Part shown: positions 1 to 5,330 of the stretch, piece by piece | Layout: every line of letters begins with the position of its first letter | Numbering within the stretch: position 1 is the first letter of the stretch | From: Cyanobacteriota bacterium | Lineage (GTDB): Bacteria; Cyanobacteriota; Cyanobacteriia; Phormidesmidales; Phormidesmidaceae | DNA: 12,428 nt | Assembly (NCBI GenBank): GCA_027592485.1 | Contig: JAQCKL010000073.1 | Location: forward strand, 1-12,428 | Direction of reading: 5' to 3' | Notes under the pieces: model-generated | Databases searched by the model: none | What the model saw: only the letters and a program-made list of their open reading frames with translations | What the model was told of the DNA's origin: nothing | Made by a program: the position numbers and the translations under genes

Positions 1-201
1 GGAGAGTAAGGGGGGAGTGGGAGAGAAGGGAAGTGAAAAGCGGTGGGTGAGCCAGAGGGAGCAGAGGAGTTGAACGGCGAGGCTGGTGGCGATCGCGATC
101 GCCACCACCTCTGGTCGTAGGGTCCAGTCACGGGTGGCCAGTCCCAACATGAGGAATAGGCCGAGAAATAAGATCTGATAGTCACGGGCGTCACGCAGCA
201 C
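1..201 (-). CDS. RnfD/NqrB-like membrane protein, N-terminal part (cut by window edge)
   Basis: An open frame of 67 codons runs from a GTG at 199-201 to the left window edge without a stop. A strong ribosome binding site (AGGAGG, 209-214 on the minus strand) lies 7 bases upstream of the GTG, and no ATG is available in frame upstream, so this start is well supported. The protein begins VLRDARDYQILFLGLFLMLG, then has TRDW, then a second hydrophobic stretch (VVAIAIATSLAVQLLCSLWL). The 'DARDYQILFL..LF.LG..TRDW' opening is one I associate with cyanobacterial membrane proteins annotated as RnfABCDGE-type electron transport subunit D. Members of the RnfD/NqrB family are polytopic and carry a covalently bound flavin in their canonical forms. 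The flavin site would lie outside the window, so the function remains an inference from the N-terminus alone. Confidence 0.6.
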   Translation of the reverse strand, partial: MLRDARDYQILFLGLFLMLGLATRDWTLRPEVVAIAIATSLAVQLLCSLWLTHRFSLPFSPTPPLLS

Positions 202-208
202 AGGGTCG

Positions 209-214
209 CCTCCT
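209..214 (-). promoter_or_regulatory. Strong Shine-Dalgarno fixing the GTG start at 201
   Basis: The minus strand reads CAGGAGGCGACCCTGTG. AGGAGG, 7 bases before GTG, matches the anti-Shine-Dalgarno consensus and decides the start of the RnfD-like gene. Confidence 0.75.
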
Positions 215-265
215 GAATCGTGGGATGTTGCTGCTAGTATGACGACTGTTTTTTGGCGTGGGTTG

Positions 266-288
266 CCGGTTACAAGTTATGTAACGGG
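266..288. promoter_or_regulatory. Dyad symmetry, possible operator upstream of the RnfD-like gene
   Basis: CCGGTTACA and TGTAACGGG form 9-base arms (one mismatch) around the 5-base spacer AGTTA. The element lies 65 bases upstream of the GTG start at 201, where an operator would be expected. The inner part GTTACA/TGTAAC is perfect. It is not an NtcA box (GTA-N8-TAC), because the half-sites are in the opposite order. I do not recognise the binding protein. Confidence 0.3.
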
Positions 289-351
289 ATCGAAGCACCC
301 TTGCCCCCGCGCGCTCCCGCGCTCTTGTCACCCATCTTTCGGGCGAGTTGG

Positions 352-885
352 TTAGGCACTAGCGTAAGCAAAGGCAGGCTGTTGAGCGGCCAAAGCGACT
401 TGAGGCATCCGTTCCGGTACCGATAACTCGGTCACAGACCAGTTAGTTGGGTTCCACCCCATTGCTACCCAGTGATCAGCAGTGGCATCGTAGATGTCGG
501 CCTCTCGACTGCGGTAATTAAAGCTAAAGAAAGAACCCGTGGCGGCATTCATGCCCGAGAAGAGAATGCCAGGGAAATCGAGATTAAACTGCCCGTACAC
601 CTCTTCAAAAGTCAACAAGGTGTGCCCCTGAGGGTTATAACAAGTGGCATTGAGGGCTTGCAGGTTAAAGACTAAATTAGGGGCATTCCAAAAGTAATCG
701 CCCTCCACAGTCCCGGTAAGCTGATGCCCCGACGCAAAGACGTAGGTAAACCTAAACCGCCTGGTCTGAAGTCGAGACCCTATCCGCCATTGTCGAGATT
801 TCCCAATCTTTGCTCGCTGAAAACTTTGACCAAGCACCATTTTTTTCCCGGTGTGATGAACTTTCCAGTAGCGACGGCAAACCAC
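352..885 (-). CDS. Hypothetical exported-type protein, possibly a decayed gene
   Basis: An open frame of 177 codons runs from GTG (883-885) to a stop at 352. About the last 130 residues look like a genuine beta-rich protein. They contain FTYVFASGHQLTGTVEGDY, then repeated aromatic/Asn/Gly-rich segments, then WVAMGWNPTNWSVTELSVPE. This style resembles the extracellular domain of cyanobacterial PEP-CTERM proteins, but the C-terminal PEP, membrane helix and basic tail are absent: after 'SVPE' come only about 20 residues and the stop. The first 45 residues are basic and unlike a signal peptide, and both possible starts (885, or the ATG at 840) have weak ribosome binding sites. A second protein-like frame precedes an A7 run at 840-846. 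The gene may therefore be frameshifted or truncated at both ends. No function can be assigned. Confidence 0.45.
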   Translation of the reverse strand: MVCRRYWKVHHTGKKMVLGQSFQRAKIGKSRQWRIGSRLQTRRFRFTYVFASGHQLTGTVEGDYFWNAPNLVFNLQALNATCYNPQGHTLLTFEEVYGQFNLDFPGILFSGMNAATGSFFSFNYRSREADIYDATADHWVAMGWNPTNWSVTELSVPERMPQVALAAQQPAFAYASA

Positions 886-1160
886 CGTCCTGCACCCTTC
901 GACCCTGCAAACGTCGCGTCACTGAATACCTTGTATTTGCTGGCATCCGTGGACTTACGCGTTCCTTAACAAAAAGCATAGGGTTTTATCCCAAAGTCCA
1001 GTGATTGTTCTGAGTAGATTTCACGGACACTTCATCAAATCTGAAAGCAATGTAAAAGAACGTTAAAGTTACGGACGTAATTCCCTAGGCTTTGTTGCCG
1101 ACTCGGTGTTCTTACAGCCATGACGGCTTCAGCAGCCTTCCCACTCATCCCTTGCCTGTC

Positions 1161-1175
1161 GTAGGCGAAGCCTAT
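1161..1175. repeat. Short palindromic repeat of cyanobacterial type
   Basis: TAGGC (1162-1166) and GCCTA (1170-1174) pair around GAA, with G1161 and T1175 able to wobble-pair. 'GGCGAAGCC' cores of this kind are scattered in many cyanobacterial genomes. Only one copy is visible here. Confidence 0.35.
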
Positions 1176-1251
1176 CCACCGAGCAGCCAGTGGGGATTAC
1201 GGCAGCGCGGAAAGCTGCCGCAGACTCTCTGTTTGGCTGTGATAAGCTTCT

Positions 1252-1267
1252 AAGACCAATTGGTCTT
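1252..1267. promoter_or_regulatory. TetR-family operator (perfect 16-bp palindrome)
   Basis: AAGACCAATTGGTCTT is its own reverse complement. It ends 3 bases before the ATG of the TetR-like gene at 1271. Its GACC-NNNN-GGTC core matches the pattern known for NemR-type operators (TAGACC-N4-GGTCTA), and the gene beside it encodes a TetR protein followed by an enone/quinone-type reductase. Autorepression of the operon is therefore the natural reading. The position overlaps where a Shine-Dalgarno would sit, so the mRNA may be leaderless or nearly so. Confidence 0.8.
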
Positions 1268-1270
1268 TTT

Positions 1271-1888
1271 ATGGGCAAGGGAGAACAGACCAAGCAACAT
1301 ATCGTGGCAGAAGCCGCAGGGCTCTTTAATCAACGGGGCTATGTCGGCACGTCTATGGCCGAGCTAATGAAGGCGACGGGCTTACAAAAAGGCGGCATTT
1401 ATAACCACTTTCAGAGCAAGCATGAATTGTCTTTGGCGGCCTTTGACTATGCGATCGCCCAAGTCACCCGCCTTTACCGTCAGGTGTTGCGGCAAGAGCG
1501 CCATGGGTTGCGGCGCATGGTTGGCATTTTAGATATTTACCGCCGTTTAATGGATGATCCGCCTGTGCCGGGGGGATGTCCGATGCTGAATGCAGCGGTG
1601 GACAGTGACGATACCGATCCGGTGTTGCGATCGCGGGTGCGAGCCGCCATGGACAATTGGCGATCGCTGCTGCGGCAGGTGCTGCAAAAGGGGGTGAGGC
1701 GGGGCGAGTTTCGGGCTGATATCGACATTGAGATGACGATTACCGTGGTGGTTGCCACCCTCGAAGGGGGGATTATGCTGGGCAAGCTTTACAACGATCC
1801 GGTTCTCCTAAATCAGGCCATTACCCATGTGCAAGGGTATCTGCAGACCCTGGTTGAACCCGTGGGCAATGATGGGGTAAAGACATGA
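1271..1888 (+). CDS. TetR/AcrR-family repressor, NemR-like
   Basis: A 205-residue DNA-binding repressor of usual TetR length. The N-terminal domain opens GKGEQTKQHIVAEAAGLFNQ, and the helix-turn-helix spans about residues 28-47 (SMAELMKATGLQKGGIYNHF), the family signature. The C-terminal ligand domain contains GGCPMLNAAVDSDDTDP; its cysteine is residue 103, close to the redox-sensing Cys106 of E. coli NemR, so electrophile sensing is a reasonable inference. I chose the ATG at 1271 rather than the in-frame GTG at 1190 because family members begin at M(G/A)KGE and because the operator at 1252-1267 would otherwise lie inside the coding region. No clear Shine-Dalgarno precedes it. The stop (TGA, 1886-1888) touches the ribosome binding site of the oxidoreductase gene starting 9 bases later, indicating co-transcription. 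Confidence 0.88.
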   Translation: MGKGEQTKQHIVAEAAGLFNQRGYVGTSMAELMKATGLQKGGIYNHFQSKHELSLAAFDYAIAQVTRLYRQVLRQERHGLRRMVGILDIYRRLMDDPPVPGGCPMLNAAVDSDDTDPVLRSRVRAAMDNWRSLLRQVLQKGVRRGEFRADIDIEMTITVVVATLEGGIMLGKLYNDPVLLNQAITHVQGYLQTLVEPVGNDGVKT

Positions 1889-1897
1889 GGAGACGCG

Positions 1898-2917
1898 ATG
1901 CATCAGGTATTGGTCAATAAATTTGGCGGGGTAGAGCAACTACAGGTAATCCCCTTGCCAGACCCAGAGCCGGGACCCGGGGAAGTCGTGGTGCGTCTCA
2001 CCAGCATCGGCATGAACCATGCCGACCTGATGGCTCGCCGCGGTGAATACCGCTTGACCTCCGGCAATCCCCCCTTTACCCCTGGTTTAGAAGGGGGCGG
2101 GGTGATTGTGGCGGTGGGCACGGCGGTGTCAGATCGCACCGTGGGTCAGCGGGTAATCCTCACGTTAGATGGCCCCAAACTGCGAGGTCCCGGCCAGGGC
2201 ACCTATCAATCCCACTATGTTTTGCCCGCCGCCCACACCATTCCGGCCCCGCCCCAAATTGAGGATGTCCTTTTGGGCGCTCTGTGGTTACCCTACCTGA
2301 CCGCTTGGGGCTGTTTGGTGTGGCGACAAAACCTCCAGCCGGGTCAGTGGGTGTTAATTCCAGCGGCCAGTAGCAGCGTCGCGATCGCCGCCGCTCAAGT
2401 GGTGAAACAGTGCGGGGCGATCTCCGTGGGCACTACCCGCAATCCCGCCAAGTTAGAACAACTCCAGGCTATGCCCGAAGCCTGCTTTGATTATTTAATC
2501 TGCACCGACCAGGATAGCTGGTGGCGGCAGGGCAAGAAACTCACCGCTGGTCGGGGGTTTGATGTGATTTTTGACCCGGTGGCGGCGGGGAGCTTTCTGA
2601 ATCAAGAAATTCGCCTATTGGCTCCAGGGGGCACCCTCTGGATCTACGGCCTGCTGGGCCAGCCGGATGTGGTGGATGTTACCCCTTTGATCCGTAAGCG
2701 GGCGGCGCTACGGGGGTGGCTGGTGAATGAGTTGGTGGAAGGGGGAATGGCGACCACGGCCTATACCCACGTGCTGAATCGGGTGGCCGATAGCACCTAT
2801 CAGCTCCCAGTGGCAGGAACATTTTCACTGGGGGAGGTGCGGCAGGCCCACATCACCCTGGAAAAAGGGGGACACATCGGTAAGCTGATTTTGGTCCCCG
2901 CCTCCATCTCCCCGTAG
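1898..2917 (+). CDS. Zinc-independent MDR-family NADPH:quinone oxidoreductase
   Basis: A 339-residue soluble enzyme of the medium-chain dehydrogenase/reductase superfamily, expected to reduce quinones or enones with NADPH. The GroES-like N-terminal half includes VLTSIGMNHADLMARRG-type sequence (residues near 35-48) and PGLEGGGVIVAVG. The Rossmann half begins near residue 150 with WVLIPAASSSVAIAAAQ, where AASSSV replaces the usual GAAGGVG nucleotide loop; this variant is seen in one MDR subgroup. The zinc-binding GHE and the four-Cys lobe of alcohol dehydrogenases are missing, which supports quinone or enone reduction over alcohol oxidation. The ribosome binding site GAGGAG precedes the ATG and overlaps the end of the repressor gene, so the two are translated from one message and the gene is probably under the repressor's control. 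The exact substrate is unknown. Confidence 0.87.
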   Translation: MHQVLVNKFGGVEQLQVIPLPDPEPGPGEVVVRLTSIGMNHADLMARRGEYRLTSGNPPFTPGLEGGGVIVAVGTAVSDRTVGQRVILTLDGPKLRGPGQGTYQSHYVLPAAHTIPAPPQIEDVLLGALWLPYLTAWGCLVWRQNLQPGQWVLIPAASSSVAIAAAQVVKQCGAISVGTTRNPAKLEQLQAMPEACFDYLICTDQDSWWRQGKKLTAGRGFDVIFDPVAAGSFLNQEIRLLAPGGTLWIYGLLGQPDVVDVTPLIRKRAALRGWLVNELVEGGMATTAYTHVLNRVADSTYQLPVAGTFSLGEVRQAHITLEKGGHIGKLILVPASISP

Positions 2918-2919
2918 TT

Positions 2920-2943
2920 GGTTAGCCTTGGCGAGGCTAATCC
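2920..2943. terminator. Hairpin between convergent genes, possible bidirectional terminator
   Basis: GGTTAGCCT and AGGCTAATCC pair (one G-T wobble) around the loop TGGCG, directly after the oxidoreductase stop and 41 bases before the RpaA stop. Neither side has a proper T-tract, so it is a weak candidate. Confidence 0.4.
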
Positions 2944-2984
2944 CTTACCTAAGTCAGTGCGGCATAACGTAGGGTCGGCTGAAC

Positions 2985-3713
2985 TTAAGCCTGTGCAGAT
3001 AACAGGTCCTCGACGGGCAGCTCCAGGCAGTACCCTGCACCATAGACCGTCTTAATGAACTTGGGATGGCGGGGATCGGGCTCTAGTTTGGTGCGTAAGT
3101 GCCGCACATGCACCCGAATGGTTTCAATGTCGTCGTTGGGGTCATAGCCCCATACCTCTTTTAGGATCTCACTGGGAGAGACCGTCTGGCCATGACGCTG
3201 CAGTAGACAATGGAGCAGCTCAAATTCCAAATGGGTGAGCTTCACCGTGCCGTCAAACCAAACCGCCTCAAACCGCTCAGGCACCAGGGTCAAAGGACCG
3301 TAGCTCAAAATTTCACTGTGCTTGGCTGCCTGGGGAATGCGATCGGTACGCCGTAACAGCGCCCGCACCCGCGCCAGCATCTCCTCTAGCTCAAAGGGCT
3401 TCGTAAGATAATCATCGGCCCCGGCATTAAAGCCGTCCACCTTATCCTGGGTTTGCCCCAATGCGGTCAACATCAACACCGGAATATCGGCGGTGCGGCT
3501 ATCGCGTCGGATCCGCTGACAAACGGTAAGCCCATCCACCCTCGGCAGCATTAGATCCAACATGATTAGGTCGGGCAGCAGTTGGACTGCGAGGGCCTGG
3601 CCCTTTACACCGTCACCGGCTTGACTGACATCGTAGCCAGCCATCTCTAAGTTGACTGCAACTAACTCTGCAATAGAGGGGTCGTCATCGATTACCAATA
3701 TGCGAGGCATCAT
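2985..3713 (-). CDS. rpaA: Two-component response regulator RpaA (OmpR/PhoB family)
   Basis: A 242-residue response regulator. The receiver domain (about 1-120) has the acidic pocket DDD at 9-11, the phospho-acceptor Asp53 in LIMLDLMLPRVDG, Thr in MLTALGQTQDK and the Lys of DYLTKPFE. The linker ALLRRTDRIPQAAKHSEIL and the winged-helix output domain (LTHLEFELLHCLLQRHGQTV, WGYDPNDDIETIRVHVRHLR, TVYGAGYCLEL) match cyanobacterial RpaA as I remember it almost residue for residue, including the number of the phosphorylated aspartate. RpaA is the master output regulator of the KaiABC clock, phosphorylated by SasA, and controls dusk genes and light-dependent growth. Met1 and Met2 are adjacent ATGs (3713, 3710) with no strong ribosome binding site. 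The 222-base gap upstream contains a promoter candidate, so it is probably transcribed alone. No cognate kinase gene is adjacent, as is usual for rpaA. Confidence 0.93.
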   Translation of the reverse strand: MMPRILVIDDDPSIAELVAVNLEMAGYDVSQAGDGVKGQALAVQLLPDLIMLDLMLPRVDGLTVCQRIRRDSRTADIPVLMLTALGQTQDKVDGFNAGADDYLTKPFELEEMLARVRALLRRTDRIPQAAKHSEILSYGPLTLVPERFEAVWFDGTVKLTHLEFELLHCLLQRHGQTVSPSEILKEVWGYDPNDDIETIRVHVRHLRTKLEPDPRHPKFIKTVYGAGYCLELPVEDLLSAQA

Positions 3714-3765
3714 TAAATGGGGGATATAAACTCAGGTGTGATTAAAGGATGGTGTTAGATAAAAC

Positions 3766-3793
3766 GTATTAATGTTGACACAATCATTAACAA
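3766..3793 (-). promoter_or_regulatory. Candidate sigma70-type promoter of rpaA, overlapping a dyad
   Basis: On the minus strand TTGTTA (3788-3793) and TAATAC (3766-3771) are separated by 16 bases, close to the -35/-10 consensus. A perfect dyad TTAATG-N10-CATTAA (3769-3790) overlaps both the spacer and the -10, a position suited to a repressor or to autoregulation. The predicted transcript would have a leader of about 45 bases. Confidence 0.4.
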
Positions 3794-3849
3794 TGAAGAC
3801 TCAAGTATAAGCTTTATATCTGATTATTTCAGTAGTGCCTGTATTTTTG

Positions 3850-3871
3850 AGGGAACTTAACGGCTTTCCCT
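3850..3871. terminator. Hairpin 3' of the MFS gene, possible operon terminator
   Basis: AGGGAA and TTCCCT form a perfect 6-base stem around a 10-base loop, 65 bases beyond the stop of the MFS-like gene on the minus strand. No T-run follows on that strand, so intrinsic termination is uncertain. Confidence 0.3.
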
Positions 3872-3935
3872 GGCTTTGAGTATGCACATGTCACCCCAAA
3901 GAGGCTGCTGGAAGCTGATTTCCAACGCGACCCCC

Positions 3936-4874
3936 TTACCAGTTGACGGTAGCCAGATTGATGGCTGGCAGTAGCCAGATACCGCTTAAGGCGATGGCAA
4001 GCCCTAAGGCCAGGCCGGTGGCGGTGGCGGTTTGATCTGGGGGGAGGGTCTTGTTAATCGCTGCCCAGGTGATCGGCACGGTGGACTGTAGCAACATCGC
4101 CCCCAGGATATGCAGTTGCCAATGGGGGCTCACGCCGAGGGCGATCGCGCCGAGGGTGGCTGCGATCGCCCAGTTGCGCCAACCCCAACAATCTCCCAAA
4201 TAGCCCCCCAGCCATTTGCCCCCAGCTGCAGCCCCAGTCAAGGCTAAGAGCATCCCGAGGTGCGGATAATACCGTCCCTGAAGGGCCAACCACAGCCCCG
4301 ATCGCAGAAAAATCGCCCCCAATAGCAACACCGTCATCCCTGATCGAGGGGCACAGGTTGGGGGTTCTCGATTGAGGGAAGCCGCTAACGGTGGCAGGAT
4401 CCCAAGGCCAATCCAGCCGATACCCAAGGCCAACCCTGGGAGGATGTTGCCATGATCCGTCAAAGCCCAGCCTAAACCCAGGCCCAAACCCAAGACCCCC
4501 GGCGCGGTAAAAATGCCCAGGGGAGCCGCTTGGCCCTTGGCCCAGTGCGTTGCGATCGCCCCCGCCCCAGGATGAAACCAGGCTGAGCCCAATCCGGCCA
4601 AAAGGACTGCCATCCAGGGACTCCCATGGGCCACCCCCAAGCCCAAAGCTAGCAGCCCCAACCCGCCCCAGGCGGCTAAGCGGGCGGTGTTTGTGCGATC
4701 TACCACTAGCCCCGTCAGGGCCTGTCCCCCAAAGGCAATACCGTTGTAAAGCAATAGGGCGATCGCCCCCTGAACGGGGTCTTGGGTCAGCAGCAGGTCC
4801 CCCATCAGCCACCCAGTAGCCCCATCGGCCACCCCATGGGCAAGGCCCAATCGCCATAGAAGTAAGGATTTCAT
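3936..4874 (-). CDS. MFS-like membrane transporter, short
   Basis: A 312-residue, almost wholly hydrophobic protein with about nine or ten membrane helices, shorter than the ~400 residues of a full 12-helix MFS carrier. It opens MKSLLLWRLGLAHGVADG. A loop after the second helix reads GLVVDRTNTARLAAWGGLG, a variant of the MFS loop 2-3 motif (D-R-x-x-R). LLAGLGSAWFHPGAGAIATH follows and resembles the fosmidomycin-resistance/CynX-like MFS branch (GxGSAxFHP). I chose the ATG at 4872-4874 over the GTG at 4892 because it overlaps the upstream stop as ATGA, a common sign of translational coupling. It is the last gene of the three-gene iron-sulfur operon, so its substrate is presumably tied to that system. 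The substrate cannot be predicted. Confidence 0.72.
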   Translation of the reverse strand: MKSLLLWRLGLAHGVADGATGWLMGDLLLTQDPVQGAIALLLYNGIAFGGQALTGLVVDRTNTARLAAWGGLGLLALGLGVAHGSPWMAVLLAGLGSAWFHPGAGAIATHWAKGQAAPLGIFTAPGVLGLGLGLGWALTDHGNILPGLALGIGWIGLGILPPLAASLNREPPTCAPRSGMTVLLLGAIFLRSGLWLALQGRYYPHLGMLLALTGAAAGGKWLGGYLGDCWGWRNWAIAATLGAIALGVSPHWQLHILGAMLLQSTVPITWAAINKTLPPDQTATATGLALGLAIALSGIWLLPAINLATVNW

Positions 4875-5293
4875 CCCTGGGACAGCAACCACAACAGTGA
4901 CGGGATCAGAAGGCTATAGCTGATCAGATTCACCTTGAGAACGGTGATCCAGGTCTGGCGAGGTGGTTTTTGGCGGAGCAGCAACAGCACCACGCCCTCA
5001 ATGGCGACGGTCATGAACCAGTAAGGGAGAAAGGCGATGAGCACCCTCAAGATCTCCGGCAAACCCCCCAGGGAAATGAGCGGAATAGCCATCATCACCC
5101 CCAAAAAGGTGCCGAGGAATCCCGAAGTGATGTTCATCACCACAGAATCCAATAAGGCCCTAGGGAAGGAACTCCATTTCATCCACCACAGCAGTAACGC
5201 TTCTCCGAGGGTGACCAAGAGTTCGGCCCCGATCAAAATCGTCGCCCCCATCACTAACACCGGTCCCGGTAATACATCGGCCAAAATCAACAT
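4871..5293 (-). CDS. Small conserved-type integral membrane protein
   Basis: A 140-residue protein with about four membrane segments: a first helix near residues 8-30, LGEALLLWWMKWSSFPRALL, VVMNITSGFLGTFLGVMMAI, then FLPYWFMTVAIEGVVLLLL and a final SLLIPSLLWLL. The order 'E-hydrophobic-K-x4-[AL]LL-x3-NxxS-x3-G' and a late 'xxIEGxVLL' helix is a style shared by uncharacterised bacterial membrane proteins, but I cannot name a family. GGAGA lies 7 bases before the ATG at 5291-5293 and favours this start over an upstream one at 5323 that would overlap little and lacks a site. It follows the iron-sulfur fusion gene by 37 bases and overlaps the MFS gene by 4 (ATGA), so the three are made together. 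It may be an accessory subunit of the transporter or of the redox protein. Confidence 0.7.
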   Translation of the reverse strand: MLILADVLPGPVLVMGATILIGAELLVTLGEALLLWWMKWSSFPRALLDSVVMNITSGFLGTFLGVMMAIPLISLGGLPEILRVLIAFLPYWFMTVAIEGVVLLLLRQKPPRQTWITVLKVNLISYSLLIPSLLWLLSQG

Positions 5294-5330
5294 CGGAGTT
5301 TCTCCATCATGGGTTGGGAGCAAGTTGGTG

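Larger units (their letters stand above)
886..1270. other. Non-coding stretch between the 885 ORF and tetR, with small palindromes
   Basis: No convincing complete gene lies here. Visible elements are a dyad TTACG-GA-CGTAA at 1069-1080, the palindromic block GTAGGCGAAGCCTAT at 1161-1175 (arms TAGGC/GCCTA), which resembles short dispersed repeats common in cyanobacteria, and the TetR operator at 1252-1267. Frames reaching back from the repressor to 1190 (GTG) are open but are more likely leader than protein. Confidence 0.5.

Noticed and set aside
85..105. GCGATCGC motifs as possible regulatory palindromes
   Set aside because: This octamer (HIP1) is scattered through genes and gaps alike in the window, as usual in cyanobacterial genomes, so individual copies are not regulatory evidence.
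1035..1121. 28-codon minus-strand ORF starting MAVRTPSRQQSLGNYVRNFN
   Set aside because: The composition is plausible but the nearest purine-rich site is about 15 bases away and the length is too small to support a gene.
1190..1270. Upstream GTG extension of the TetR gene
   Set aside because: It would add 27 residues not typical of the family and place the operator inside the coding region.
4054..4857. 267-codon minus-strand frame inside the MFS gene
   Set aside because: It is rich in Gly, Arg, Pro and Trp as expected of an out-of-frame reading of GC-rich membrane-protein DNA, and it is fully contained in the hydrophobic MFS frame, which is coupled to its neighbour.
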